Notes: a model not told the origin generated them from the sequence alone. Positions 18,076-27,939 are shown, numbered from the stretch's first letter. The stretch: 64,000 nucleotides of DNA from Oscillospiraceae bacterium (GCA_017523995.1 JAFWUX010000092.1:7258-71257), one strand, 5' to 3'. Made by a program: numbers and translations.

Positions 18076-18114
18076 GTTTTGAAAATATAGGGGGAGCGGG
18101 GGATTGCGCACGGT

Positions 18115-18181
18115 TGTGACATTTGTCACATCGAAAACTGATTTCTGACACTGGTAAATGACATCCGTTTTCTGCTATAAT
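18115..18181 (+). promoter_or_regulatory. Control region of the ABC-2 exporter: palindrome and -10 box
   Basis: A 16-base palindrome TGTGACATTTGTCACA (18115-18130) is followed by two further TGACA half sites in direct orientation (18146-18150 and 18159-18163). An extended -10 TGCTATAAT (TATAAT 18176-18181) lies downstream, but no good -35 is at 17 bases, which suggests activation by a bound regulator. The NarL-type protein encoded next door is the obvious candidate. Confidence 0.55.
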
Positions 18182-18223
18182 GATCTCAGCAAGGGCGAAC
18201 AACGCCTTGAAAGGAGTATCATC

Positions 18224-19174
18224 ATGGGAGAAACAGTTGTCAGACTCGATAACCTTGTAAAACGCTACGGCGAACTGATCGCGCTCGATCACTTCAGCCT
18301 TGAGATCAAAGAGGGCGAAATATTCGGTCTGCTCGGACCGAACGGCTCCGGCAAGACCACAACCATCAACTGCCTGCTTTCGCTGCTCTCCTTCGACAAG
18401 GGCAGCATTGAAATCTTCGGCAAAAAAATGACGCCGACTGCCTACGATATCAAGCAGCAGATCGGTATCATCATGCAGGATGTCGCCGTGTTCGACGAGC
18501 TGACCGTCTACGAAAACATCGACTACTTCTGCGGTCTGTACATCCACGACAAAGCGACCCGCAAGCAGTATGTCGAGGAGGCAATCGCATTTGTCGGACT
18601 CGAGGATTTCGTCAAATTCCGCCCGAAGAAGCTCTCCGGCGGTCTGCTCCGGAGACTGAACATCGCCTGCGGCATCGCGCACAAGCCGCGGCTCATCATC
18701 CTCGATGAACCGACCGTTGCAGTCGATCCGCAGAGCCGCAACAAGATCCTTGAGGGCATCGCGGAGCTCAACCGGAACGGTGCAACCGTCATCTACACCT
18801 CGCACTACATGGAGGAGATTGAGCAGCTCTGCACCCGAATTGCGATCATGGACAAGGGCAGAAAAATCGCGGAGGGCACCAAGGACGAGCTCAAGCGCAT
18901 GATTAAAAATACCGAGACCGTCACGATCGAGATTCTCGAGCTGCCCGATGCAGTCCGCGCGGAGATCGAAAACCTGCCGCATGTTTACGAATCCGAATAT
19001 GCAGACGGAAAATTCACGGTCCGCTGCTCCGGCGGCAGACACAATCTCATCCGCATTCTCGATGTGCTGCGGCAGAATGACCTGAGCTTCGGCCGTGTCT
19101 ACACCGAGCTGCCGACACTGAACGATGTGTTCCTTGAGATCACCGGCAAATCGCTCAGAGACAAGGAGGAATGA
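18224..19174 (+). CDS. ABC-2 exporter ATPase
   Basis: A 316-residue ATPase starting MGETVVRLDN; AAAGGAG (18210-18216) supports this start over the longer frame. Walker A GPNGSGKTT is at 38-46, signature LSGGLLRRL near 145 and Walker B LIILDEPTVAVD near 165. A C-terminal domain of about 90 residues follows the core, as in drug-type (DrrA/CcmA-like) ATPases. It overlaps nothing but lies directly before two permease genes with which it must form a heteromeric exporter. Confidence 0.92.
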   Translation: MGETVVRLDNLVKRYGELIALDHFSLEIKEGEIFGLLGPNGSGKTTTINCLLSLLSFDKGSIEIFGKKMTPTAYDIKQQIGIIMQDVAVFDELTVYENIDYFCGLYIHDKATRKQYVEEAIAFVGLEDFVKFRPKKLSGGLLRRLNIACGIAHKPRLIILDEPTVAVDPQSRNKILEGIAELNRNGATVIYTSHYMEEIEQLCTRIAIMDKGRKIAEGTKDELKRMIKNTETVTIEILELPDAVRAEIENLPHVYESEYADGKFTVRCSGGRHNLIRILDVLRQNDLSFGRVYTELPTLNDVFLEITGKSLRDKEE

Positions 19175-19175
19175 C

Positions 19176-20306
19176 ATGTTTCTGCATAATCTGAAATATG
19201 AGCTGTGCAGCAGTCTGCGCGTCAAGGATCTGATTATCTGGCTGATTCTGTTCCCGATGTTCCTCGGCACCGTGTTCAAGATTGCATTCGGCAGCATCTA
19301 CGAAAAGGTGGATTCTTTCTCTGCGATTCCGGCTGCGGTGGTCGAGGTGCAGGAGGATCCGGCGCTGCATCAGGTGCTTGATTCGCTCTCTGAGGGCGAG
19401 GACGCGCTGCTCGATGTGCAGTATGTCAGCGCGGATGAAGCAGATGCGCTCCTGCGCGATGACAAGGTCAAGGGCATTCTTCACGCGGACGGCAGGCTTT
19501 CCCTCAGCGTGACGGATGAAGGCTTAGAGCAGACCATGCTCCGCTCATTCGCAGAGCAGTACAATGCAAACCGTGCAGTCATCACAGAATGCGCCGTGAA
19601 CAATCCGGCTGCCGTGCCTGCGGTTGTGGAGAGTCTGCGTGCGGAGTGGAAACCTGTCACAAACGTTCCGCTCTCGGCGGGCAACCCCGATTACACGATG
19701 GTCTACTTCACGAATCTGCTCGCAATGGTCGCGATGTACGGCTCGATCACTGGTCTGCACATCACGATTCAGAATCAGGGCAACCTCTCAAAGCTCGGCG
19801 CACGGAAATGCTGTTCGCCGACACCGAAATCCATCAGCCTTTGCGCGAGCCTGCTCGGCAGCATGTTCGTGCAGTCTGTGTGCATGGTGATCGCCGTCAG
19901 CTTCCTGCATTTCATCCTGAAGATTGATTTCGGCAGCCGGCTCGGCATGGTCTATCTGACATCTGTTGTCGGCGGTATTCTCGGTCTTGCATTCGGCTTC
20001 TGGATCGGCTCGATCGGCAGATTCCAGACCGGCACAAAGAACGGCATCTGCTTCGGCGTTTCGATGTTCTGCTGCTTCTGCAGCGGTCTGATGGTCGGCA
20101 ACATGAAAATGATCATCGCGCGCTTTGCACCGTGGTTCAACAAAATCAATCCGGCAGCGCTCATCACGGACAGTCTCTATTATCTCAACATCGACAGCGA
20201 TTACCGCCGCTGGTCCGGTGCCATGATCACCATGGCGGTGATGACCGTTGTCATGATCCTGCTCGGATTCTTTATGTCAAGGAGAAAGAAATATGCAAGT
20301 CTTTAA
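19176..20306 (+). CDS. ABC-2 permease subunit 1
   Basis: A 376-residue membrane protein starting MFLHNLKYELCSSLRVK, one base after the ATPase stop, with AAGGAGG just upstream. One N-terminal helix, an extracytoplasmic domain (about 40-165) and five C-terminal helices give the ABC2_membrane_3 (YhgE/DrrB-like) topology. It overlaps the next gene by 14 bases. Probably half of a heterodimeric pore. Confidence 0.88.
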   Translation: MFLHNLKYELCSSLRVKDLIIWLILFPMFLGTVFKIAFGSIYEKVDSFSAIPAAVVEVQEDPALHQVLDSLSEGEDALLDVQYVSADEADALLRDDKVKGILHADGRLSLSVTDEGLEQTMLRSFAEQYNANRAVITECAVNNPAAVPAVVESLRAEWKPVTNVPLSAGNPDYTMVYFTNLLAMVAMYGSITGLHITIQNQGNLSKLGARKCCSPTPKSISLCASLLGSMFVQSVCMVIAVSFLHFILKIDFGSRLGMVYLTSVVGGILGLAFGFWIGSIGRFQTGTKNGICFGVSMFCCFCSGLMVGNMKMIIARFAPWFNKINPAALITDSLYYLNIDSDYRRWSGAMITMAVMTVVMILLGFFMSRRKKYASL

Positions 20307-21462
20307 TGCATTCATCAAGGTCATGCGCTCCAAAATGTCCAGCGGTATCATTTACATAGTGATCTTTCTGGTCATCGCGGTCATCATGACACATTCCGCG
20401 CAGACCGACGCGACAAAGGTCTTTGAGGGCAAAAAAATCGGCATTGTGGTTTATGATGATGACAACACCGAGGAAAGCCGTGCGCTCAAAGCATACATCG
20501 GCAAAAAGCAGGATCTGAAAGAGCTGGAACGGGACGCCGATCTCATCAAGGATACAATCTACATGAACTGGAATGCTGAAATCCACTATGTCATGTCGAT
20601 CAAAAAGGGCTATGCGGAAAAGCTCCGTTCCGGTGATTACAACGATCTCTTTGAGAACTACTACATGCACGACAGCTACGAGAATGTCATGATGGAGCAG
20701 CTCCTGACCGAATATATGAATACAGTCAGCGCCTATCAGGCGGACGGCATTTCGCTCCCTGAGGCGATCAGCAAAACGGAATCCGTGCTCTCTGCGGAGA
20801 CAGAAGTCAACATCCGGAACTTTGACGAAACCGCAGCGGATCATGATATGTCGCCGCTCTTTGATGATTATTTCCGCTATCTGCCGTATATTCTGCTCTC
20901 TGTTCTGATTGAGGTGCTTTGTCCGGTGCTGCTGACGATGAACAAAAAGATTCTCCGTTACCGCACCGACTGCTCCAGTGTCCGCCCGACATCCTATATG
21001 CTGCAAATCATTCTCGGAAGTGCACTGTTTGTGGTGTGCATCTGGCTGATCTTCATGATTGCAGGCATCGCAGTTTTCGGCATGTTCCGCGGCAGGGCAT
21101 GGATGACACTGCTCAACAGCTTCCTGTTTGCGATGATTGCGGTTTCGCTCTCCGTGCTGATTGCGAGCTTCCATCCGGGCGAGCTTGTTGTCAATCTGCT
21201 TGCGCAGATTCTGGGACTCGGCATGAGCTTCCTCTGCGGCATTTTCGTCCCGATGGAATGGCTCAGCGAAAGCATTGCAGCCGCGGCAAGATTTCTCCCC
21301 GCATACTGGTACATTCAGGCGAATGATCTCATCTGCGGCAAGCAGGCTTACGATGCACACCGCGTTCTGGTCTGCATGCTGATTGAAGCGGGATTTGCAG
21401 CGGTGTTCGCGCTGGCAGCAATGGTGATCCGTCGGTATCAGGCTGGCAGGACTGCGGCATAA
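20293..21462 (+). CDS. ABC-2 permease subunit 2
   Basis: A 389-residue paralogue-like partner with the same topology: N-terminal helix IIYIVIFLVIAVIMTHS, ectodomain (about 40-200) and five or six C-terminal helices including the segment ILGLGMSFLCGIFVPMEWL, a conserved pattern in ABC-2 exporters. Last gene of the operon. Confidence 0.88.
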   Translation: MQVFNAFIKVMRSKMSSGIIYIVIFLVIAVIMTHSAQTDATKVFEGKKIGIVVYDDDNTEESRALKAYIGKKQDLKELERDADLIKDTIYMNWNAEIHYVMSIKKGYAEKLRSGDYNDLFENYYMHDSYENVMMEQLLTEYMNTVSAYQADGISLPEAISKTESVLSAETEVNIRNFDETAADHDMSPLFDDYFRYLPYILLSVLIEVLCPVLLTMNKKILRYRTDCSSVRPTSYMLQIILGSALFVVCIWLIFMIAGIAVFGMFRGRAWMTLLNSFLFAMIAVSLSVLIASFHPGELVVNLLAQILGLGMSFLCGIFVPMEWLSESIAAAARFLPAYWYIQANDLICGKQAYDAHRVLVCMLIEAGFAAVFALAAMVIRRYQAGRTAA

Positions 21463-21491
21463 ACGAACACACAAAGCCACATATAACAATC

Positions 21492-21531
21492 ATGCCCCTG
21501 AGCGGTTGAAGTGCTCAGGGGCATTTGTTTG
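21492..21531 (+). terminator. Intrinsic terminator of the ABC-2 operon
   Basis: ATGCCCCTGAGC (21492-21503) pairs with GCTCAGGGGCAT (21513-21524), followed by TTGTTTG. Confidence 0.85.
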
Positions 21532-21548
21532 ATAATCGGTGCAGAAAA

Positions 21549-22352
21549 TCAGCTGAGTGCGGAAAGATCGTCAAGGCTGTATTTTGCGCCTGCGTTCTTC
21601 CAGTTCTTTGCGTTGAACTCGCTGAGCTTTGCGTCATATTCCGCTTTGGTGACAGCGGTGTGGTTCACATTGTAAGTCACGGTTTCCTCACCGACTGCGC
21701 CGGAATTCTCATCGAGATTGAACAAACATGTCAGCGCGTGATTTTCATATTTTGACATCGAAGCGAAGGTGTATCCCATGTGCATATCCTGACTGCCGAG
21801 CAGATGCTCCTCGGGGCAGATCAGAACCTCGCCGTAGCAGCCGTAGCGGAGCGGCTCGCCGTCTGCATCTTGCATCTCGGCAGCCTTGCCGTTTTCGTAG
21901 TAATAATAGCGGACGCTGCCTGCGTGATAGCCGCCCTCGGAGAGCAGCAGCTCCGGTGTGCCGTCCTGATCGAGATCCTGCAGATCCCATTTTGCATCGG
22001 CGGCATCGGTCTCGCTCTTGAACTGCGCGATGACTTCCTTGTAGGCGTCCTTCCAGCCGGTATCGGCAGCGGGTGCGGCAGTGGTCTGTGCAGCAGCCGC
22101 TTCGGTGACGGCGGCAGTTTCAGCCGCAGTCGCAGCAGCCTCGGTGACAGCTTCTGTTTCGGTTTCGGCAGCGGTGGTATCAGCCGCGGTGATATCGGTG
22201 TCCGCAGCCGTTTCAGATGTAGCCGTGGTATCTGTGCCGGAAACGGCGGTGGTCTCCGCAGCAGAGGAGTCCGCAGCGGAGCTTTCGCCGCATGCAGAGA
22301 GTGCGAGCAGTGCTGCAGTCAGAATTGCAAGACAGATTGATTTTTTCATCAT
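21549..22352 (-). CDS. Lipoprotein with low-complexity Thr/Ala linker
   Basis: A 267-residue lipoprotein: signal peptide and lipobox LSAC with Cys21, then about 75 residues made almost entirely of Ala, Thr, Ser, Glu and Asp (a flexible surface spacer), then a globular domain (about 98-267) with DLDQDGTPELLL, an FG-GAP/EF-hand-like calcium loop often seen in VCBS-type domains. Function unknown. AAGGAG lies 9 bases before the first of two ATG codons. Confidence 0.85.
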   Translation of the reverse strand: MMKKSICLAILTAALLALSACGESSAADSSAAETTAVSGTDTTATSETAADTDITAADTTAAETETEAVTEAAATAAETAAVTEAAAAQTTAAPAADTGWKDAYKEVIAQFKSETDAADAKWDLQDLDQDGTPELLLSEGGYHAGSVRYYYYENGKAAEMQDADGEPLRYGCYGEVLICPEEHLLGSQDMHMGYTFASMSKYENHALTCLFNLDENSGAVGEETVTYNVNHTAVTKAEYDAKLSEFNAKNWKNAGAKYSLDDLSALS

Positions 22353-22413
22353 TTTAACGTATCTCCTTTGATTTCATATTTGCAAAGATGCCCTTGCAAA
22401 TCGGTACGGGCAT

Positions 22414-22442
22414 ATTATAGCACAATCGTTCTGAGATTGCAA
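22414..22442 (-). promoter_or_regulatory. Promoter of the lipoprotein gene
   Basis: Minus strand TTGCAA (22442-22437), 17 bases, TATAAT (22419-22414) with extended TGC. Confidence 0.75.
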
Positions 22443-22524
22443 TCTTCCCGCAGGAGATTCTTGTGCATGTATGAAAACTGTTCTCTTATTGGAGGATGAA
22501 TATGAAAAATGACAACAGCGCGCG

Positions 22525-25500
22525 TCAGATCAGGCGGAATATCGCGCGCAGATCGACGAGATCGACAACGCCGTCCCCGTTGAGATCGGCGCTTGCGAAT
22601 GCCTGATACACATATTCCGGCACGGTTTTGTCCTCGGCACAGCAGCGTGCGAGCAGGACAGCATCCGCTGCCGAGCATTTCTGATCGCAGTTGAGATCGC
22701 CTTTTGTCTGCGGCAGGGGATAGGGGAAGTGATTGATCAGCGCGGTGCTCTGCTTCGAGCCGCCGATGCCGCCGGCTGCGGTCTCGGAGTCGGCATCAAA
22801 GCGGATGCCGTAGGCGGGGAGTGTCCAGCGGAGTGACACGGCATCGAAATAGATGCAGCAGTCATCGTTGTATCCGGTGTAATTGGAATCCCAGATGCGG
22901 ATGCGGCGGTTATAGGTCTGCCCGTTCCGCTCCCATTCGCCGGATTCGAGCCCGTAGCCGACAACGGCATGTCCGCCGCCGTCCTTTGTGACGATCGAAA
23001 TGATGAACGGCGTGCCGGAACGGTTATAATCCTGTGCATAGCGCACGGCGCGCAGAAGCCGCTGGAACTGTGTCTGATCGGCATTGCCTGCGCTGTTCAT
23101 GATGATATAGGGCGTGTGCTGCGTGAAGTGATAATAGTTGATGACGCCGATTGCCTGTGCATCGGGCTTGACATCGTGGAGCACGGCAGCATCCGGATCG
23201 AGCACGGAAGGCGGGAGCAATCCTGTTTGAACGAGCACGGTCACCGCGGAAAGTCCGTAGCAGGAGCCTGCCCACTTTGTCTGATCGAGCGCTGCGACCG
23301 TCTCCGGCGCGGCAGAAGCTCTGAGCAGTGCCTGCTTTGCCTCCTCCGGCATCTGATAGGTTTCGCCGAACGCTTCGCCGGTGTTGCCGAAGCTGAAAAG
23401 ATCGCTTTCCGGCGCGGGTTCGCGGTATGCGGGTGCTGATTCGGTATCGGTCGATTCAAATGCGATGCCCATATGGACTGCAATTGCATACGCGGGGGAA
23501 AATGTACCGCTCCGGATCATTTTCAGTGACTCGCATTCGTCGATGCAGTCCAGTGCGAGCAGTTCGGTTTTCGGCGAAATGGTGATCGTTTCAAATTTGC
23601 AGTTCTGAATCGCCTTGCTCCGGATATCACGGACGCTGTCCGGCAGAATCAGCTTGGTCGCGCTGAGACCGCTGATCGCCGCAGGATAGATCACTTTGAT
23701 TCCGTCGGGGATTTCCAGCACATCAGAAGCCGTCTGTTCGGTGTACTGATAGAGAATGCCGTCGCCGAGGATGAGATAGCCTTCCTGCGATTCCAGCCAT
23801 TTCGCCGGCAGTGCGCTCTCTGCAAGCTGCAGATTTTTATGCGTCGGCAGCGTCAGCGTCCGGACGGCAGTGTCGGAAAAGCAATCCGCACCGATATATT
23901 TCACGGATTCCGGCACATGGATTTCCTCCGCTGTGCAGCCGTCAAAGCAGCATTCGCCGAGTGATTCAACGCCTTCCTCCATTGTAATGGTTCCGGCATT
24001 CCGGCAATTCTGAAAGGCGTTTGTGCCGAGTTCGGTGATGCGTGCCGGAATCCTGATTTCAGTGAGCGCAGTGCCGGAAAAAGCACTCGTTCCGATGCGG
24101 GTGCACTGCGCGGGCAGATTGATTTCGTGCAGCCGGATGCAGCAGTTGAACATGGCGTCCGGTATCTCGGTCATGGCTTCGGGCAGGCGGATGCTTTGAA
24201 GGTTCGGGCAGTTGTAGAACAAACCCTTGCCGAGCTGAATGCCGGTATCCGGCAGTGTGACGGTTTTCAGCAGCAGGCTTGATGAGAAGGCATATGCACC
24301 GATTTCTTTGACGGTCTCCGGAATGACCAGCTCACGCACATACGGCATGTCGTCAAATGCAAAATCGCCGATGGATTCCAGATGCGGCGGCAGATCAAGA
24401 TGATCGCCTGCGAATGCCCGAAACGTATCTGCACCGATTTTTGTCAGTGAATCCGGCAGCGTGAGCTTCTCGACACTGAATGTGCAGATCGCGTCATCCC
24501 CGATCTCCGTGATACCCTCAGAGACGATGATTTCTCTGCAGTCAAAGCGATGCGCCCAGAGCGGTGAACTTTTCCGGCTTTTGTAGGAATCCGTTGCGCC
24601 GGTGCCGCTGATCGTCAGCACGCCGTCCTGCAGCTCCCATGTGACATTGCCGCCGAGTGTGCCGGAATCCGAGACCGGCCGTTCCGCATCCGAGCCGAAG
24701 CAGTCTTCTCCGATTTCCGTGCAGGATTCCGGCACGATGGAATCATCCAGCGGGCAGTTATAGAAGCAGCGTTTGCCGAGCGATTTCAGTCCCGCGGGCA
24801 GTTTGACATCGGAAAGCTGTATGCAGCCGGAAAAGGCGGAATCGCCGATTGTTTTGACAGAATCCGGAATCTGCACTTCGGTGAGCGCGGTGCAGTTGAC
24901 GAATGCCTCTGCACCGATGGATTTCAGATGCGGCGGCAGATTGATCTGCTCGAGCGCCGGACAATAGGCAAAGTTGTTGCCGCCGAGGCTGAGCAGCGAA
25001 TCCGGCAGTTCGACTGTATCAATATAGTCATGGATCCGCTCCAGCACACTGTCGCTGATTCCGGTGATGCCCTCGCCGATGACAACCCGCGTGATGATCA
25101 GATCATTTCGTAGGAACTGGGCGGAGACGGTGCCGGTACCCGTCAGTGTCAGGGTATCGTCCGCGTATTCCCATGCGATATTTGGCTGCAGATAGCCGGA
25201 TTCCGCATTCTTCGGTGCGGCAGGCCGCGGCTGTTCAGGGGACGGCACTGCATCCGAGCCGAAGCAGTCTTCTCCGATTTCCGTGCAGGATTCCGGAACG
25301 ATGGAATCATTCAGCGGGCAGTTATAGAAGCAGCGTTTGCCGAGAGATTCGAGTTCCGCGGGCAGTATGACACTGGAAAGCGCTGTGCAGTCAGCAAAGG
25401 CGCCGTCGCCGATTGCTGTGACAGAATCCGGAACCTGCACTTCGGTGAGCGCGGTGCAGCCGGTAAAGGCAACCGCGCCGATGGATTCGAGATGCGGGGG

Positions 25501-26832
25501 CAGCGTGATCTGCTTGAGAGCCGAACAGTTGCTGAAGTTTGCGCTGCCGATCCGGATCAGTGAATCCGGAAATTCGACTGTTTCGATGTTTTTGGATACA
25601 CCCAGGAGCGCAGCGTCACCGAGCGCCGTGATGCCTTCACCGATGACGATCCGGTGTATGTCCAGTTCAGAGCGCAGGGCTTCGATTTCCTCTGTCCTTG
25701 TGCTTCTGCCCGCTGTACCGGTTCCGGTCAGCGTCAGGGTGCCGTCCGCATAATTCCATGTGACAGTGTCGCCGAATTTTCCGTACGTGATGCCTTCCGT
25801 GAACGGCTCTGCTTTTTCGCGGTACTGATAGAGAATGCCGTCGCCGAGGATGAGAAAGCCCTCCTGCGTTTTCAGCCATTTTTCGGGCAGTGCGTTCTCC
25901 GCGACAAACAGCTCCTTGTGTGTCGGCAGCGTCAGTGTTCGGACGGCAGTGTCAGAAAAGCAGTCCGCCCCGATATATGTCACGGATTCCGGCACATGGA
26001 TTTCCTGCGCCGCGCAGCCTTCAAAGCAGTGGCCTTCGAGCTTCTCCACGCCTTCCTGCATGGTGATCTCTTTGACACTCCGGCAGCCTTCAAAGGCTGA
26101 TTTCCCGATCTCCCTGACCTGCGCGGGAATCGCGATCTCAGGGAGTGCTGTTCCGGCAAATGCATGCGCCCCGATGCGGCTGCATTGCGCCGGAATATTG
26201 ACCGCGCTCAGCTGACTGCATTGTTTGAACATGGCGTCCGGTATTTCGGTCATAGCATCGGGCAGGCGGATGCTCTCGAGCTGATCGCAGCTGCTGAACA
26301 CGCCTTTGCCGAACTGAACAGCGGTATCCGGCAGTGTGACGGATTCCAGCTGCCTGCAGGCCAAAAAGGCATATGCACCGATTTCCTTGACGGAATCCGG
26401 AATGACCAGTTCGTTGACATTCATCATGCCGTTGAACGCATAATCGCCGATATATTCCAGATGCGGCGGCAGGGTAAGCTGCGTAAGTCGGATCAAATTA
26501 AAGTTTCTGCCGCCGATGCGGAGCAAAGAATCCGGCAGTGTGATTTTTTGTACATTGACGCGGCCGAGCGACAGTTCACCGATTTCCGTGATGCCTTCTG
26601 AGACGATGAGCTCATCGCAGTCTAAGCGATACGGCCAGAGCGGTGAATCATCTTTTTTGCTGTAGGAATACGTTGCACCGGTGCCGGTCAGCGTCAGCAC
26701 TTTGCCGCTGATTTCCCATGTGATATCGTCACCGATTCTGCCGGATTCCGCATGCACCTGCAGCGGCGGAACAGGCAGCATGCAGAGCAGAACGATCGCT
26801 GTCAGCAGCCCGAGCAGTTTGTTTTGGATCAT
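22525..26832 (-). CDS. Large LRR_5 protein with papain-like peptidase domain and C-terminal dockerin
   Basis: About 1435 residues if started at 26832 (MIQNKLLGLL), which has GAGGAG nine bases upstream; ATG codons at 26838 and 26856 are also in frame. After a signal peptide come four segments each opening with a beta motif of the type TWEISG..LTLTGTG (from about 36, 356, 552 and 729) followed by BspA-type leucine-rich repeats (LPDSLLRIG, IPDSVKEIGAYAF). Segments 1 and 4 resemble each other, as do 2 and 3. Residues about 1170-1360 look like a papain-fold peptidase: Cys in GSCYGLS (about 1191), His in GGHAVVGYG (about 1287), then IWDSNYTG. The dockerin (about 1374-1435) has loops DLNCDQKCSAAD and DLNGDGVVDLVD. 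Likely a cellulosomal surface-binding peptidase; substrate unknown. Confidence 0.88.
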   Translation of the reverse strand: MIQNKLLGLLTAIVLLCMLPVPPLQVHAESGRIGDDITWEISGKVLTLTGTGATYSYSKKDDSPLWPYRLDCDELIVSEGITEIGELSLGRVNVQKITLPDSLLRIGGRNFNLIRLTQLTLPPHLEYIGDYAFNGMMNVNELVIPDSVKEIGAYAFLACRQLESVTLPDTAVQFGKGVFSSCDQLESIRLPDAMTEIPDAMFKQCSQLSAVNIPAQCSRIGAHAFAGTALPEIAIPAQVREIGKSAFEGCRSVKEITMQEGVEKLEGHCFEGCAAQEIHVPESVTYIGADCFSDTAVRTLTLPTHKELFVAENALPEKWLKTQEGFLILGDGILYQYREKAEPFTEGITYGKFGDTVTWNYADGTLTLTGTGTAGRSTRTEEIEALRSELDIHRIVIGEGITALGDAALLGVSKNIETVEFPDSLIRIGSANFSNCSALKQITLPPHLESIGAVAFTGCTALTEVQVPDSVTAIGDGAFADCTALSSVILPAELESLGKRCFYNCPLNDSIVPESCTEIGEDCFGSDAVPSPEQPRPAAPKNAESGYLQPNIAWEYADDTLTLTGTGTVSAQFLRNDLIITRVVIGEGITGISDSVLERIHDYIDTVELPDSLLSLGGNNFAYCPALEQINLPPHLKSIGAEAFVNCTALTEVQIPDSVKTIGDSAFSGCIQLSDVKLPAGLKSLGKRCFYNCPLDDSIVPESCTEIGEDCFGSDAERPVSDSGTLGGNVTWELQDGVLTISGTGATDSYKSRKSSPLWAHRFDCREIIVSEGITEIGDDAICTFSVEKLTLPDSLTKIGADTFRAFAGDHLDLPPHLESIGDFAFDDMPYVRELVIPETVKEIGAYAFSSSLLLKTVTLPDTGIQLGKGLFYNCPNLQSIRLPEAMTEIPDAMFNCCIRLHEINLPAQCTRIGTSAFSGTALTEIRIPARITELGTNAFQNCRNAGTITMEEGVESLGECCFDGCTAEEIHVPESVKYIGADCFSDTAVRTLTLPTHKNLQLAESALPAKWLESQEGYLILGDGILYQYTEQTASDVLEIPDGIKVIYPAAISGLSATKLILPDSVRDIRSKAIQNCKFETITISPKTELLALDCIDECESLKMIRSGTFSPAYAIAVHMGIAFESTDTESAPAYREPAPESDLFSFGNTGEAFGETYQMPEEAKQALLRASAAPETVAALDQTKWAGSCYGLSAVTVLVQTGLLPPSVLDPDAAVLHDVKPDAQAIGVINYYHFTQHTPYIIMNSAGNADQTQFQRLLRAVRYAQDYNRSGTPFIISIVTKDGGGHAVVGYGLESGEWERNGQTYNRRIRIWDSNYTGYNDDCCIYFDAVSLRWTLPAYGIRFDADSETAAGGIGGSKQSTALINHFPYPLPQTKGDLNCDQKCSAADAVLLARCCAEDKTVPEYVYQAFASADLNGDGVVDLVDLRAIFRLI

Positions 26833-26874
26833 GGTCATGCACTCCTCTTTTGTCATGGAATAAATGATGCGGAT

Positions 26875-27939
26875 TCAGCAGATGCCGAGCCCGAGCACAT
26901 AGAAGCTGCCCTCAGTCGGTTCTAGCTCGATGATGTGTTTTGCACGCGGACCGGGCGGCACGGCAGCGACGAATCTTGCATTGCCCCAGCCGTAAATCGA
27001 GTTGCTGTGCAGCACCGGCGGATTGAGCGGTTCGCCGTCCACCGTGATCCGGCACGCGCCGTATTCCGGCAGATGATGTGTCTCATAAAAGAGCAGAAGC
27101 GCTGCGCATTCCGTTTCGATCTTCATGCCGCCGTTCTTTGGGGAGAGCAGCCATGCTGCCGGAAAGGAGCGGTTCTGCCGCGGCACAACGGGCGCCGCAG
27201 TCTGCACGATCTCCGTTTCATCCGGATGCAGATACTGCAAATGCTGATAGGGTGCATCGAGCCAAGGCTCGGGCAGCGGTCTGCGCGGTTCATCCGGCAG
27301 CGCTTTTGCGGTGTCGATGAGGTGCAGCAGGCACTCCGCCAGCAGACGGTGACCGTCGGCATTCGGGTGGCTTTCGGGATCGCCGTAATCCTCCCATGTG
27401 AGGTCGCCGCGTTCCAGTGCGGGATTGAGCCCCTTCCGCAGCCGGACGCACGGCAGCCCGTAGTGTTCGGCGAGCGGCAGCATAAAGCTTTCGCAGGAGT
27501 AATCGTTCATCGAGCGGATGAGCAGCAGGCAGACGACCGGCGGCTCCGGCTGACCGAGCAGCTTGCGCAGCAGACTTTCAAACGCAATGACGCTCGGGCG
27601 CAGCGTTGTCTCATTGATTGCAAACTCCACGATCACGAGCTCCGGCTTTTGGCTGAGGATCTGTTCATCTGCGAGCAGATTGCCTTCCATTGAGCCCATG
27701 CCTGCCTCGGCACAGAGTGTGTATTCCGCGTCATAGCCGCGCTGACGGAGCCCGTTCATCAAGGCGATCGGGTATGCATCCGGACAGAATCCGGCAGAGG
27801 AGTACCCCTGTGTTACCGAGCCGCCGATCAGTCCGATCCGCAGCGATTTCTTATTTAGTATAGTATGCCAGCTGATGCCGCTGCCGCAGGATTCCAGCGC
27901 ATCCGCAGCGATCTGCCGGCGCAGGGTTTCAGATATCAT
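26875..27939 (-). CDS. SGNH/GDSL hydrolase with C-terminal beta domain, cytoplasmic
   Basis: A 354-residue protein without signal peptide. Motifs: GGSVTQG (Ser41), FAINE (Asn near 109) and ESHPNADGH (Asp/His dyad region near 195), as in SGNH esterases. Residues from about 235 form a separate beta-rich domain (ITVDGEPLNPP, IELEPTEGSFYVLG). It lies 42 bases upstream of the LRR-dockerin gene in the same direction and may be co-transcribed. A carbohydrate de-acetylation role is plausible given the plant-fibre context, but not shown. Confidence 0.78.
   Translation of the reverse strand: MISETLRRQIAADALESCGSGISWHTILNKKSLRIGLIGGSVTQGYSSAGFCPDAYPIALMNGLRQRGYDAEYTLCAEAGMGSMEGNLLADEQILSQKPELVIVEFAINETTLRPSVIAFESLLRKLLGQPEPPVVCLLLIRSMNDYSCESFMLPLAEHYGLPCVRLRKGLNPALERGDLTWEDYGDPESHPNADGHRLLAECLLHLIDTAKALPDEPRRPLPEPWLDAPYQHLQYLHPDETEIVQTAAPVVPRQNRSFPAAWLLSPKNGGMKIETECAALLLFYETHHLPEYGACRITVDGEPLNPPVLHSNSIYGWGNARFVAAVPPGPRAKHIIELEPTEGSFYVLGLGIC

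Noticed and set aside
18115..18130. Crp-controlled promoter
   Set aside because: The TGTGA-N6-TCACA match is exact but no Crp-family gene is in the window, and the same bases fit a dyad for another regulator; kept only as an operator candidate.
21728..22371. Plus-strand Ala/Val/Ser-rich frames opposite the lipoprotein
   Set aside because: They arise from the low-complexity Ala/Thr linker of the lipoprotein gene read on the other strand.
22439..22458. Terminator of the large LRR gene at the AATCT/AGATT dyad
   Set aside because: Short, imperfect, without T-run, and it overlaps the -35 of the lipoprotein promoter.
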